Counted from the stretch's first letter, positions 1 to 11,750 are shown. The stretch: DNA of 64,000 nucleotides from Elephas maximus indicus (GCF_024166365.1 NC_064822.1:108496823-108560822); one strand, 5' to 3'. Notes: generated by a model from the letters alone, not told the origin. Translations and numbers: made by a program.

Positions 1-111
1 TAGTAATGGTTAATCCCTTATCCACAATTTCAAAATCCAGAAAGCTCTGAAAACCAAAAGTTATTAGCAATTCACACACAAAACATGGCATGAGACTGGT
101 TTATTTAAAAA
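1..111. other. Intergenic, nothing recognised
   Basis: AT-rich sequence with no coding potential or repeat that I can name. Confidence 0.5.
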
Positions 112-310
112 AACAGTTGCTATTGAGCCAACTTCGACTCATGGTGACCCCATATGTGTCGGAGTAAAACTGTGCTCCACAGAGTTTTCAGGGACTAATT
201 TTTTGGAAGTAGATCACCAGGCCTTTCTTCTGAGGTACTTCTGGGTGGGCTCGAACTCCCAACCTTTCAGTCAGCAGCCTAATGCACTAACCTTTTGAAC
301 CACCCAGGCT
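112..310 (-). mobile_element. AfroSINE, long type
   Basis: Antisense tRNA-derived SINE. The tail comes first (GAGCCAACTTCGACTCATGG). Next is the long-type centre (TTTTTGGAAGTAGATCACC), and last the tRNA-like head with the B box as GGGCTCGAACTCCC. It is moderately diverged. Confidence 0.88.
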
Positions 311-704
311 ATTTACAGCTTTTATATATCCCACTGTGTGTGACTATTCATATATTCACTGCAGAAATAGTAATGTGTTTGATTCCAGGTGCCTACCTCA
401 GAGCACAGTGTAAAGATCAATGGAAATGAAGTGTGTAGTATGCTTAAGGAACTCAGGGGTTTAGGCTACTTTTACTGTTCCTTCATCTGGTAAATATTTC
501 TTGACCACCTTGTACTGTGCTAGGCCTCTGTGGGCAAGATGATGTTTAAATTATGGTCTGAACTCAAGGAGAGGCAGAACGTGCACATAAAATTGAGATC
601 TAAACTGGGCTGAGCAAATGAAAGGAAGATTTCAGAGGAGAGGAGAGTTTGGTGTGCAGAAAAAGAGGTCCAGAAGCCTAAAGAAGGTGCCCTGGGCGGT
701 GTCA

Positions 705-870
705 GGAGACTGGGCCCAGTCAGGCTCTGCTACTCACTCACTGTGTGACTTTGACAATGTTCTTTCCTTGCTGGGCCCAGGTTTCCTCATCAAAACCTAT
801 AACATGTAGGTTTGGCCTAGATCACCTCTAGGTCCATTTATGGCTGTAATGTTCTAGATGTCAAAGATCT
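705..870 (-). repeat. MIR remnant
   Basis: Antisense MIR core: CTCTGCTACTCACTCACTGT, then TGACTTTGACAA and GGTTTCCTCATC, in MIR order. Confidence 0.7.
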
Positions 871-994
871 AGAGAGCCATCATTTAGGAGAAGATAAATT
901 AGACCTAGTCTTTGTGACTCTCAGGGGTACAACCAGACCAAAATGTGGGAGTCAGAGGAGGCAGGCTTCTGCTCCAATAGAGGGCTTTCTAAGG

Positions 995-1015
995 TTTTTT
1001 TTTTTAAAAAAAAAA
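995..1015. repeat. T11/A10 homopolymer palindrome
   Basis: Eleven T directly followed by ten A, then GAAAC and T7: a self-complementary tract that can fold into a hairpin or cruciform. Confidence 0.9.
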
Positions 1016-1583
1016 GAAACTTTTTTTAAGGTGCTCTCTTGCCATCAGATGAGCTGCCTGCCTCCTGGTTAGCAGGTCCTCTGTCTCCAGAGCAGAAGCT
1101 GGACAATTCTCATCCTTTCCACAGTGGGGCAGCCTGGGGTATGCGAATTAGGTAGGAAGTCAGAGCAGATGACCATCCAGTCCCCTCCTGCCCAGAGGGT
1201 CTGTGATTCCATAAACTCAACCACAAGAGAGGCTTCAGACTTGCAGAGTGTTAGACAATTTATCAAGTGGGTCCAACTAATGTCACTCTTGCAGCAGGTC
1301 TATAAGACAGCAGGAGAGAAACCCAAGTCCCAGTGAACAAGGGGGGAGGGGGGCAGAAATGTTCTCTAGGCACCTGGATGTAATGGGCACTACCTATTAA
1401 GGAAGGGGAAGTTATGGTCATCTATACATATAATATACAAAACACAAATTATGCACCAAATAGCAGAACATAATCAATGTGGAGTTAGTGGCAATAAGGG
1501 CTGGCAGGGGATTGGGGAGAAGTCCATGTCCTCACTCCTCTCTTCAGCTGGTCATTTCTGCCCTCCATTTCTCTCTCTGTCTA

Positions 1584-1612
1584 AAACACACTCACATACA
1601 TATACACACACA
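1584..1612. repeat. CA-rich microsatellite
   Basis: Interrupted CA/TA dinucleotide run. Confidence 0.8.
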
Positions 1613-3129
1613 CCTCTTTCCTCCGATTCTTCACACAGTACCACCAGACACCAAGCGGAGATGCGGCCCCTGCCCTGCCCTGCCCTTAAGGAGTCTAAAG
1701 TGTGGTTGGCCAAACACCAGCCAGACTCTTCAAGGGAAACCACAAAGGACCAAAGCTGAGCGAGGTCTTCTTTATCAGAGTTGTGTGATGTGTCAAGAAT
1801 TACAGAGGAGGACCAAGCAGGGAAAGAAGCAGGGGGAGAGCGCTTCCTGGAGGAGGTGGCCATCATGCTGATAGATGAGTGGAATGTGGGTAAAGGATAG
1901 GGAACAGGGAGTGGAGATGGAAGCACCATGAGTGAGGACTTGGAGAGTCATTTGCCTTCATCCATGGAGAACTCCCCTTAAAAAAGAGGCCATTTTTGAA
2001 GGGCATCCAGGGATCATGGAGGTGGGGGCACTGATTTAATTTAAAGCAGGCATCTCTGGTCCCTGAGGCACAGACGGGCCAGGTTATACCCCCCAAGATA
2101 AGAGGCGACTGCAGTTAGCTCCCCTGCACCAAGCTCAGAGCTGAGTCCAGCATCCCCCAGCTTTCCAGCCCTGGCCAGAAGGAGAAATGGGGTGGGTGGG
2201 TGGATCTAGGACATGAAGAAAGACAAGTGGCCTGCCCTGGGACAAAGAGAAGGGGCGAACAAAAACTCAAGGGTCTGGGATCCTAGCATTCCTGCTAAAT
2301 TTTATCTCCTTTCCTCTAGTAGTAGCTCCGAATGGCTCAATCCCAGCTTTCCAGAGAGAGGCCTATATTTAACACAGCCAGCCAATGCCCCCCACCCCAG
2401 AACAATCTTAGAGAAGTAATTGACTCCATCCCCCTGTCTCTGAGATCATGTATGACCCCTTGCACTCTCTCAAACCCTAGGAATAAGTACAGGTCTGCGC
2501 TGGGGTGCACTCTTCTCTCCTGGGACCTGACTTGTCCAAGAGGAGAGGGCAACGAAGCCTGGGTCTGAGAATCACAAGGAAGGAAAGGAGGTACTCTCAG
2601 AGGTGTCTGTGAGTGGGCTGAGCTTCTGGGCTGTCATAGCCCGGTGAGCTCATTCCAAACCATCCTCTTTGCTCCTGAATTTCTGTCCTCCCACTTCTTC
2701 ACTCTCTAATCCCACCTTCCCCAGCTGGGCTGAGGTGGAGCGTGGAGAAGCCCGGTGGCATGCAGTGAACTGAATCCTTCCAAGCCCAAGGATGGTCCCA
2801 GGCCCTCTGGCCTAGAACAGTTCATCCTATCCTGTGCTACCCAGAAGAAGGGAAGGCTTTGAGGCCAGAGCCCCATTGTGGATGGAACCCTTGGCTAAGC
2901 ATGGACACATATCTGGAGAATCCCCAGACATCAGATGACTGACTGGGAGTGGTGGTATCTCTCATGGCTTCCTGAGTCCCTCACATACTGGATCTTCACT
3001 CCAGGTCCTCTGGATTCTCTGGGACAGTGGCAACAGCTGAGGGCAAGGAGTGGAGAGACAGGAGAGTATGTGGCCCTCATGTCTCCACCCTGCTCAGCAT
3101 CCACACTTTGCTTCCAGAATTATCTATAA

Positions 3130-3560
3130 TCCCCACTGTCCCCCATCACTACTCCCCCACCACTGTAAACACCTTTGATGGTTTCCCATTGTTGAAAGTG
3201 TTAAATCTGATTTCTGTAGCCCTGCATTCCATCCCTAACCACTCAACCCAACTGTCTCCCTACTTAACTCTCCAATCTCTCCCCTCTATAAACCCTCTGC
3301 TCCATCTGAACTGGTCCCAAACAACACTTCATAAATGAGCCCCCTGGCAGGGGTTCTCCCCACTTCTCCACTTCCTACAGCCCATACCTCCCTCAAGGCT
3401 CAGTGCAAATTATACCTCCTCCCTGAAGCCTTCCCCTAACTCTGCCACTGGCTGCTGGTGGTCTCTCCTCCTCTGGACCCCTTCTATTAGCACCACTCAT
3501 CCAGATTGTTCTTTCAGTACTTGGATATCTGGCCTCATAGATTGGCCGGCATTGCGCTAT
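3130..3560 (+). repeat. L2 LINE remnant
   Basis: Old L2-like sequence in sense. It includes the GGTTTCCCATTG region and the 3'-proximal CTCAGTGCAAATTATACCTC / CTGAAGCCTTCCC motif typical of L2 3' ends. It is strongly diverged. Confidence 0.6.
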
Positions 3561-4374
3561 ATTGGTACAATATGATTGTTCCTGCTCAACCTTCCTAAAG
3601 GAGATGAGAGAAAAGCCAGAGCAGGGGTCAAAACTCCCAGCCCGTAACTGAGGTCCCCTCCAAGTTCAGAAACATAGGCCCTGTATAAAATGAGGAAACC
3701 ACAAAGGATCCAAAGAGAGACCCAAAGGTGGAGGCAAGGATTGAGGAAGGGGGGGATGGGAAGAATTTAGGAGGCAAAGGTTCATCCCCCCAAGGAAGAG
3801 GGCAAACTTCAGGGGCTAAAGAGAACAGAAACTAATTCATGGGAAAGAATGTGGCATTCATCCAAGAAGAAAGAGAATGGAAACTTCTTGGGGAGGAAGG
3901 GGAGGCCTGTCTTATCTCATGTTTACATTCCAAAGTGCCCGTCCTGTTTCTTCTCATCTTAATTAGAGAATACCTGAGAATTCTAGCACAGTGCTGGGAG
4001 AAAGGAATTCAGGCATCTTTCCCCACCGTTACTCGCCCACCAGTCCTGCTCCCCTCACCTCTGACCTCCTGCTGTGTGGGTGGACAGATACGAGCAGGGG
4101 TTCTGTCTCCATTTTATGTTTCTTCATCTACATCAGGTTATCCTTTAAGCTGGATTCCTTGGAGGACAATGTGAGAGGGTCAGGGATGTGGCAGGGCTCC
4201 ACTCCTGCAGAAAAAGAAAAACGGCAGAAATAGCCACTGGAAGAATTCGCCAATTCTCTTAGTCAGTCTGCCAGCTGGGGTACAGGTACTTCTGTGGTGG
4301 TCTCTACCCTCAATAATACAGAATAAAAGCTATAATAGATCTGGAAACATGCTGTGAGGGGGCAGAGACAAAGT

Positions 4375-4500
4375 TTTGTCTTGGAAGACTAAGCAAGGTC
4401 TCAGAGAAGCAGTGACATTTGAGCTAGTCCTTGAAGGATGAGCAGAAGGGGAGTGGGCAATGCAGAAAGGACAGGGATTGAAGGCAGAGGAAAAGCTGGG
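4375..4500 (-). repeat. L2 LINE remnant, antisense
   Basis: GTGACATTTGAGCTAGTCCT, followed by a GA-rich stretch and AGGACAGGG, in the order of the reverse complement of an L2 3' end. Confidence 0.55.
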
Positions 4501-4599
4501 CATCCCTCCCTTGTACCATCAGTTGTTCGCTCACTCTCTGACATCACTTTCACTCCCTGTCTGCTAGATCCTTCCCATTGGTGTTCAGATGTGTTCCAG

Positions 4600-4807
4600 T
4601 ACTAGTACCAGTGGCCACTGAGTTGATTCCAACTGGTGGCGACAACCCTGCATGTGTCAGAGTAGAACTGTGCTCCACAGGGTTTTCAATAGCTGATTTT
4701 TCAGAAGTAGATCACCAGGCTTTTCTTTCAAGGAACCTCTGGGTGGACTCAAACCTCCAACCTTTCGGTTAGCAGCCAAGCTGCTGATAATGCTTTGCAA
4801 AACCTAG
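4600..4807 (-). mobile_element. AfroSINE, long type
   Basis: Antisense copy with tail GAGTTGATTCCAACTGG, centre CAGAAGTAGATCACCAGG and head GGTTAGCAGCCAAGCTGC. It is adjacent to a second copy just downstream. Confidence 0.88.
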
Positions 4808-4822
4808 GGACTCTGTTTTAAT

Positions 4823-5022
4823 ATTGTTGTTGGGTGCCATCGAGTCAGTTTCGACTCACAGCTCATATGACAGAGTAGAATTGCCCCAAAGGGTTTTCTT
4901 GGCTATAATCTTTATGGAAGCAGATTGCCAGGTCTTTTTCCCTTGAAGCTGCTGGGTGTGTCTGAACTACCAACCTTTTGGTTAGCAGTCAAGTGCTTAA
5001 CCATTTCACCACCATGGCTCCT
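4823..5022 (-). mobile_element. AfroSINE, intermediate type
   Basis: Antisense copy with ATCGAGTCAGTTTCGACTC, the alternative centre AATCTTTATGGAAGCAGATT, and head TTTTGGTTAGCAGTCAAGTG. Its centre differs from that of the neighbour at 4600, which marks a separate subfamily. Confidence 0.88.
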
Positions 5023-5642
5023 TATTTTAGTATTACCCACCTGAAAACAAACTCCCTATACCACCATCCCCCTAAAACTCCTTTCCTTGCTCTGTTCCCC
5101 TTCATAGGTCACATTATTCTTGAAAGAGTTGTCTACACACAACCTGTCTACACATAGGCTCTGCCCTTCCTTACCCGCATTCACTCTCCAGCACACTCCA
5201 CTGAAGCTGCACTTGCCAAGGTCCCCAGAGACTTCTGCACTGTGAAAATTAGTGACACTTTACATTCTTATATTCCTTGCCTCTTAGCTTTCAGCAGCTG
5301 AACAGTCTCTCCTTGAAACACTTTCTTTCCCTGGCTTCCTTGACACCTCACTCTCTTCAAGTTGTCCTCCAACTCCAGGTGTAGCTTCTCAATGTCTTTT
5401 TTCCAGCTCACTCTCCTTTACCTGATCTATAAATGTTGACGTTGCTGAGGGCTGGGTCCTAGACTCTCTTCCCTTACCACTATGTACTATTTTCTTGGGT
5501 CATCTCATCATTGCCATGGCTTTAACTGCATCTTCCATAAACCAAAGGCTTCCAAATGCAGATGCCCAACCCAGACCTTTCTTCTGAGCTCCAGAACAGT
5601 GTATGAGACTTTCTACTTAACACCTCCATTTGTACATCTCTT

Positions 5643-6033
5643 TGTCGTTGTAACCGTTGTTAGTTGCCGCAGGCTCCAACTCATAGAAACCTTACGTATA
5701 ACAGAACCAAAGGTTGCCTGGCCCTGGGCCATCTTCTTGATCATTGGTATATTTGAGTTCATTATTGCAGCTACTATGCTCCAAACTAAGGGCTCATCTT
5801 CCAGCACCGTACCAGGAAATATTCTGTTGTGATCCATGGGGCTTTCACTGGGTAATTTTTGGAAGTAGATAACCAGGCCTTTCTTCGTAGTCTGTCTTTA
5901 TTTGGAAGCTCTGTTGAAACCTGTCCACCATGGGCCACCCTGCTGGTATGTGAACTACCAGTGGCATAGCTTCCAGCATCACAGCAACATACAAGCCACC
6001 AGAGTACGGCAAACTGACAGACATGTGGTAGGC
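5643..6033 (-). mobile_element. Non-autonomous RTE-type element
   Basis: Begins (antisense) with the RTE/AfroSINE tail (TTGTTAGTTGCCGCAGGCTC). It then has a body unlike tRNA: a CTGGCCCTGGGCCATC block, and GGAAGTAGATAACCAGGC as in long AfroSINEs. It is flanked by ACATCTCTT (5634-5642) and ACGTCTCTT (6034-6042), a TSD with one mismatch, inside an L2. The same family recurs at 10122, 30507 and 35306. Confidence 0.7.
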
Positions 6034-6581
6034 ACGTCTCTTGGGCATCTCAAATATAACTGGTTCAAAACTGAATGGTTAATTATTGCTCATTTTAGTA
6101 AATGACACACCATCCATTCGATTGTCTGAGCCAGAAACCTGGGAATTTTTGACAACTCCCTCTCGCACCCCTCCCCACATCTAGTGAATTACTGTCTACT
6201 TCCAAATATACCCATCTACAGCCCTGTGTCCAGACTGCAGCCATCTCTCATCTGTACTATTGCAACACCTTCCTGAGTGGTTTCCCACGGCCATTAGTGG
6301 CCCCCAGCCTTGCTCTACACACCAGCCACCCTGACTTCTTAAAATACAAACCTCATCATGTGCCTCCCCTCCTTAGAACCCTTCAATGGTCTAGGAAAAT
6401 GTTCAATTTACATACATGGTCAGGTCCCTGATTCTCTCCAGCCTCATCACTTCCAATCTCTCTCTCGTTGCCCAGCCTTCAGCCACACTGGCCTTCTCTT
6501 GGTTCTTTTAACCAGTCACACTTTTGCAGTCCAAGGACCCTGGACTGCGGTCCTGTCTGCCAGTCACACTTCACACATTCA

Positions 6582-6599
6582 CCACACACACACACACAC
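6582..6599. repeat. CA microsatellite
   Basis: About nine CA units within the L2 remnant. Confidence 0.9.
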
Positions 6600-6725
6600 T
6601 CCTCCTCACTTAGCTCCTTCCCACCTCATTCTCAGGGCTCTTTCCCTTGCCTTCCCAGGCTCTGGCTAAATGCTCGGCTCCTGGGGCAGTGCCTGGTACC
6701 CAGAAGGCTCTCAGTAAATGTGAAG

Positions 6726-7474
6726 AAGGGAGGATGGAGGACGAGAAGGACAAGACGTGGTAAGTGGGTGAGGCTTAGAACACAAAGAAGTATGGTAGGA
6801 ATAGGGGAGGGCCAGAGGATGAGGTTGCACAGGTACGCTGAGCTGTCGCTTTAAGCATTTAACTCCAAGATCTGCACCTGTTTGAGTCGTTCTGTTTTGT
6901 TCCTAGCACTTCATCATTATAACGATCTGTTTTATTGAATGACAGCTGGTAGCACTGTTGACTGGCGACTCCAGCTGGCCCTGCAGAAGCACTGTGCCTC
7001 TAAACCTTCCTCTGTCCCCTGGTGGCTGCTAGGTGCAGAGAACGTTATTCCAGTCTAACAGGGCGCTACTATGCTGGGCTTTGATTTTCTGGCTTATAGC
7101 GCCACTGTGTGGCCGAATCTGCTAATAATTTATTCACCACGTCCTCCCCCCAAGACTGGGTTCATAAAATCAGGGTCTCTTGGAGGTCAAGCAACACCAA
7201 TGGACGTTAAATCCCATTCAGAGCACCATCCATGCTTGAAGTCCATTCTGTAGGGTCACACTAGAGGTGTGGATCGAGTGGCAAAATAACCGTGGTCTAG
7301 GAGTCAGGGAATTGACAATGTGAATGTCAAGCATGTGGCCCTCAAACGATCTTTGATCTCTGCCCATCTGACTCTCACAAAATTAAAAAAAATAAATTTC
7401 GTAGTTTTTCCTTATTCGTTGTAGAAAATACACATTAGCAGAAATCAGATCCTTTTTAAGCCTCCAGAGTATCA
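6726..7474. other. Intergenic, no gene or repeat recognised
   Basis: Single-copy-looking sequence with short open frames only. Confidence 0.5.
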
Positions 7475-7490
7475 CCACCTAGAGATAACC

Positions 7491-7670
7491 AAAACCAAAC
7501 TCATTGCCATTAAGTCGATTCCAACTCATAGCAACCCTAGAGCACAGTAGTTGTAATCTTTACAGAAGCAGACTGCCACATCTTTTTCCCGCACAGGGGC
7601 TGGTGAGTTCAAACCACAGACCTTTAGGTTAGCAGCTGGGCACTTAACCACGGTGCCACCAAGGCTCCTT
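7491..7670 (-). mobile_element. AfroSINE with 16-bp target-site duplication
   Basis: Antisense copy (AAACCAAACTCATTGCCATT tail, GCACTTAACCACGGTGCCAC head). It is flanked by an exact duplication, CCACCTAGAGATAACC, at 7475-7490 and 7671-7686, which fixes both ends. Confidence 0.95.
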
Positions 7671-7686
7671 CCACCTAGAGATAACC

Positions 7687-7949
7687 TTATTAATACCTCT
7701 GTGTTTTGGGTAGTTATCCTTTGGGGTCTTTTAATATATGCTTTTTTTGCTGTTGCACAAAAGTGAGATTTGAATTGTACACACTGTTTTGTAATCTCCT
7801 TTTTACACCTAATATAATGTATACATCCTTCCCTGTCAATAGTCGTCTACATAGATCCTATATTAATTTTTAGGATTCAATAGTATTTCCTTAAGGGATA
7901 TAGCATAATTTATTTAATCAGTCCCCTAGTTTTGGATGTTTACATTGCT
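7687..7949 (-). repeat. Old L1/HAL1-like 3' region, antisense
   Basis: Sequence of the form CAATAGTATTTCCTTAAGGG and ATTTATTTAATCAGTCCCC is the antisense of an old mammalian L1. It continues at 9429-9530 after a younger L1 insertion. Confidence 0.65.
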
Positions 7950-9428
7950 ATTACTTTATTTTTTATAATTTTATTGTGATTTAAGTAAAAATTTACAGCG
8001 CAAGTTAGTTTCTCGTTCAAAAATTTATATACAAATTGTTCTCTGGTATTGGTTGCAATCCCCACAATGCGACAGCACTTTCCTTCTCTTCACCCCGGGT
8101 TCCCTGTGTCCATTTGTCCAGCTTTCCTGTGGCTTCCTGCCTTCTCATCTTGCTTTTGGGCAGGAGTTGCCCATTTGGTCTTGTATACTTGGTTGAAATA
8201 AGAAGCAGTTCCTCACGTCTACTATTGTTTTATAGGCCTGTCTAATCTTTGGCTGAAAAGTGGGCTTCCAGAGTGGCTTCAGCTCTAAGTTGGCAGGGCA
8301 TCCAGGGGCCATAGTCTCAGGGGCTCCTCCAGACTCTGTCAGAGCAGTAAATCCGGTCTTTTTTTGTGAATTTGAATTTTGTTCTACATTTTCCTTCCAC
8401 TCTGTCCAGGACCTTCTATTGTGATCCGCATCAGAGCAGTTGATGATGGTAGCCAGGCACCATCTAATTCTTCTGGGCTCAGGCTGGTGGAAGCTGTGGT
8501 TCATGGGGTCCTTTAGTCCCGTAGGCTAATATATTCCTCGTGTCTTTGGCTTTCTTCATTCCCCTTTACTCCAGACAGGATGAGACCAACAGATGTATCT
8601 TAAATGGCCACTCGCAAGCTTTTCAGACCCCAGATGCTATTAACTAAAGTAGGACGTAGAACATTTTCTTTATGAACTATGTTATGCCAATTGACCTAAA
8701 CGTCCTCCGAGACTATGGCCCCAAGCCTCAGCCCCAGCAACTCAGTCCCTCAGGTGTTTGTATGAGTCTAGGAAGCTTCTACGACTTTTCCTTGGTCAAG
8801 TTGTGCTGACTTCCCCAGTATGTGTACTGACTTACCCTTCACCAAAGTTAACACTTGTCTACTACCTACTTAGTGATTACCCCCTCTCCCCCCGCCATCC
8901 CCATAACCATCAAAGATTGTTTTTTTCTGTGTGGAAACCTTTTCTTGAGGCTTTACAATAGTGGCCTCATACAATATTTATCCTTTTGTAATTGACTTAT
9001 TTCACTCAACATAATGCCCTCCAGATTCACCCATGTTTGTAAGATGTTTCGAGGATTCATCATTGTTCTTTATAGTCACATACTACTTCATTGTGTGTAT
9101 GTACCATAATTTGTTTACCATTCATCTGTTGATAAGACACTTTGGTTATTTCCATCTTTTTGCTATTGTGAATAATGCTTCAATGAACATAGGTGTGCAT
9201 ATATGTTTATTCATGTGACAACTCTTATTTCTCTAGAATATATTCGTAGGAGTGGGATTGCTGGATCGTATGGTGTTTCTAACTTTTTAAGGAGGCACCA
9301 TATGGTTTTCCATAGTGGTGATACCATTTTACATGTCCACCAGCACTGCATGAGAGTTCCAGTCTCCCTGCAACCTCTCCAACATTTATTATTTTCTGTT
9401 TTTTTGATTAATGCCAGTATTGTTGGGG
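7950..9428 (-). mobile_element. L1 LINE, 5'-truncated, antisense
   Basis: Reads, in antisense, the T-rich end and L1 3' UTR (7950-8960), then the C-terminal end of ORF2 (about 9000-9428, including GGAGTGGGATTGCTGGATCG). It is flanked by TGTTTACATTGCT at 7937-7949 and 9429-9441, an exact 13-bp duplication. ORF2 is only a 3' fragment, so it is non-functional. The same 3' UTR family recurs at 10947, 14255, 16290, 19912, 27395, 28321, 44505, 53890 and 60670. Confidence 0.9.
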
Positions 9429-9530
9429 TGTTTACATTGCTTTTAGTTCTCTGCTATCATAAAGTGAACTGGTGAACTGCAACAATCATTTCTCTAGCCA
9501 TTTTTCCAATGATTTTTCACAGTAAATGTT
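9429..9530 (-). repeat. Old L1/HAL1-like region, continued
   Basis: The other side of the host repeat split by the L1 at 7950-9428. Confidence 0.5.
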
Positions 9531-9841
9531 TCTGTGGTCGACATTCTTACTCCATGTCTCTCGCAGAGCCACACTTGCGGATTCCGTCACTACAGTCAGT
9601 GCCCTCCTCTGCCCCTTCCTTGCTCCCCTCCTTTTAAGTACAGGGGCTGGTGGACTTAGACTCACTTCTCATCTAAATCCCACTCATCTTAGCTCTCAAC
9701 TTCTCCAGGGCTCCCTTGTTTTTTACTCTCTTATTACCTAGGACATAAATCAGTATGCATCTATGTATTAGTTTAAAAAAGTTAGGTGGCATTTTTAACC
9801 TGGTGTTCGTGTCCTTTAAAATAACACCTAATATTTGTATA
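9531..9841. other. Intergenic, nothing recognised
   Basis: Pyrimidine-rich single-copy sequence without a supported gene. Confidence 0.4.
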
Positions 9842-9994
9842 TGGATTGACACAGTGGCTGCAACAATGAACTCAAGCATAACACTGATTGTGAGGATGGC
9901 ACAGGACCAGGCAGTGTTTCATTCCGTTGTGCATAGGGTCGCTATGGGTCAGAACTGACTTGATGGCACCTAATAACAACAACAAAAAATATTT
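9842..9994 (+). mobile_element. RTE 3'-end fragment, sense
   Basis: Sense copy of the RTE-type 3' end (GCACAGGACCAGGCAGTGTT, then GTCGCTATGGGTCAGAACTG), ending in an (AAC)n tail. It lacks a tRNA-like head. Confidence 0.75.
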
Positions 9995-10121
9995 GTACCA
10001 TGCGTTGCAGTTTATCAGTTATTTTCATTCAGAACAGCCATTCTTGGAGAGCTAACTGTGTGTCAGGTACTGCCCCAGAAATTTGAAATAAATTATCCCT
10101 AATCTACCTGCCAAGATATTG

Positions 10122-10440
10122 TTGTTGTTAGCTGCTGTTGAGTCAACCCCCACTCACGGCGACCCCATGCACAACAGCATGAAACACTGTCCAGTCCTGT
10201 GCCATCCCCATGATCAGGTTTTGATTGGACCATTGTGATCCACAGGGTTTCCACTGGTTGATTTTCAGAAGTAGATCGCCAGGCCTTTTGTCCTAGTCCA
10301 TCTTAGTCTGGAAGCGTCGCTGAAACCTGTTCAGCGTGACAACAACACTTAAGCCTCCACTGACAGACGGGTGGTACCTGCACCCTGAGGTTCACTGGCC
10401 GGGAGCTGACTAAAAGGCAAACTTTTTTATTATCACCAGG
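10122..10440 (-). mobile_element. Non-autonomous RTE-type element
   Basis: Antisense: a TTGTTGTTAGCTGCTGTTGA tail, then CATGAAACACTGTCCAGTCC as in the RTE LINE at 31.5 kb, then the block TTTTCAGAAGTAGATCGCC found in long AfroSINEs, then a unique body (GGAAGCGTCGCTGAAACCTG). This is the clearest copy joining RTE and SINE sequence. Confidence 0.75.
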
Positions 10441-10935
10441 CGGAGCCAATTCTCAACAACGTCAGCAATGCAATCCTCCCTGAGAAAATCTTTTGTGGGT
10501 CTAAGCTCTAAACAATTTCTATGCTTACTGCTGAGTTTAATAATAAATTAACATACTTTTATTACTTATCTTTTAATGAACATTGAATCCTACAAGGAAC
10601 AGCAGTGTTTTCACTATACCTGTTCATTTCGGGGGTAAGTTTATAACAGTCCAGAATTGTTCATGCACCCTTCTAGCCCTTGTGGTATACACATTTCTGT
10701 GTTTAAACAGCAGAAGGCAAATAAACAATGGCAGGACACACAGTGATTGTAAAGACAAAGAAGTAACACTTGAGTTGCTCCAATTCTGCCATTCTGTGTG
10801 AACATATAGAATTTTTGTGCTTAAAATTTAAAATTGTGGCACAAGTGTGAACTGCAAGGTTTAATATTTTGTTTGGTAACTGCAAATTTTGGTTCATATA
10901 AGAAATATTTCATTGGCTTTGAATAATGTCCTTAA
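10441..10935. other. Intergenic, no gene or repeat recognised
   Basis: AT-rich single-copy sequence. Confidence 0.5.
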
Positions 10936-10946
10936 AATTAAATAGT

Positions 10947-11739
10947 CTTTGCGAAGGACCATAGACCTGGGGGACATCTATGTTAATTGGCATAACATAG
11001 TGCATAAAAACAATGTTCTACATCCTACTTTGTTGAGTAGTATCTCGGATCTTAAAAGCTTGCAAGTGGCTGTCTAAGATACAACTATTGGTCTCTTCCC
11101 ATTCAGAGCAAAGGAAAGTGAAGAAAACTGAAGACTCAAGGGAGCAACTAGTCCAGAGGTTCAATGGACCACATGCACCACAGTCTACACGACCCCAAAG
11201 CCAGAAGAACTGGATGGTGCCCAGCTACCACTACTGACTGCTCTGACTGGGATAACAATAGAGGGTCCCAGACAGAATGGGAGAAAAATGTAGAACAAAA
11301 AATCAAATTCATAAAAATAAGACCCTCTGTTACCAGACTTCTGGCCTGATAAGAGACTGGAGGAAGCCCTGAAACTATGGCCCTAACACACCCCTCTGAC
11401 TTGGAACTGCAGCCATTCCTGGAAACAATCTTCCATCCAGCAAAGCAATAGACAGGCTTATAAAATAAACAGTGACACCCAAAAAGAAAATGCCCCATAG
11501 AACAGACAGTTATACGAGACCAAAAGGGCAACATTTGCTCAAAAGTAAAGATGAGAAGGCAGGAAGGGGGATGAAAACCCAACGAAAAGAAATGGGGAAT
11601 CCAGGGCGGAAATGGGGAGAGTGTTGACAGGAGTGAAGATTCCAACCAATGTCATGGAACACTATGTGTACAATTTGTTGAATGAGAAACTAATTTGCTT
11701 TGTAAACTTTCACCTAGACCACAGTAAAATATTTTTTTT
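10947..11739 (+). mobile_element. L1 3' UTR copy with target-site duplication
   Basis: Sense L1 3' end only (ACATCCTACTTTGTTGAGTA to GTAAACTTTCACCTAGACC and a short A/T tail). AATTAAATAGT occurs at 10936-10946 and 11740-11750. It is a severely 5'-truncated insertion with no ORF2. Confidence 0.9.
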
Positions 11740-11750
11740 AATTAAATAGT

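Larger units (their letters stand above)
311..4590. other. Intergenic, mostly single-copy sequence with old repeat remnants
   Basis: The longest stretch free of young repeats in the flank. It has no gene: all open frames are short, unspliced and low-complexity or repeat-like. It contains an MIR remnant (705-870), a T11/A10 palindrome (995-1015), a CA-rich microsatellite (about 1584-1612), short TGCCC repeats (about 1670-1686) and L2 remnants (about 3130-3560 and 4375-4500). The rest (1030-3120) is unique sequence of moderate GC. It could hold regulatory elements, but nothing shows this directly. Confidence 0.6.
5150..6725 (+). repeat. L2 LINE, about 1.1 kb, interrupted by an RTE-type insertion
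   Basis: Sense L2 in correct consensus order. It runs from reverse-transcriptase-proximal sequence (CTCCTTGAAACACTTTC, GGGCTGGGTCCTAGACTCTC) through the conserved GCCAGAAACCTGGGA segment at about 6130, and on to a 3' end at GCTCTCAGTAAATG. Positions 5643-6033 are a younger antisense insertion. Any reading frame is decayed. Confidence 0.8.
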
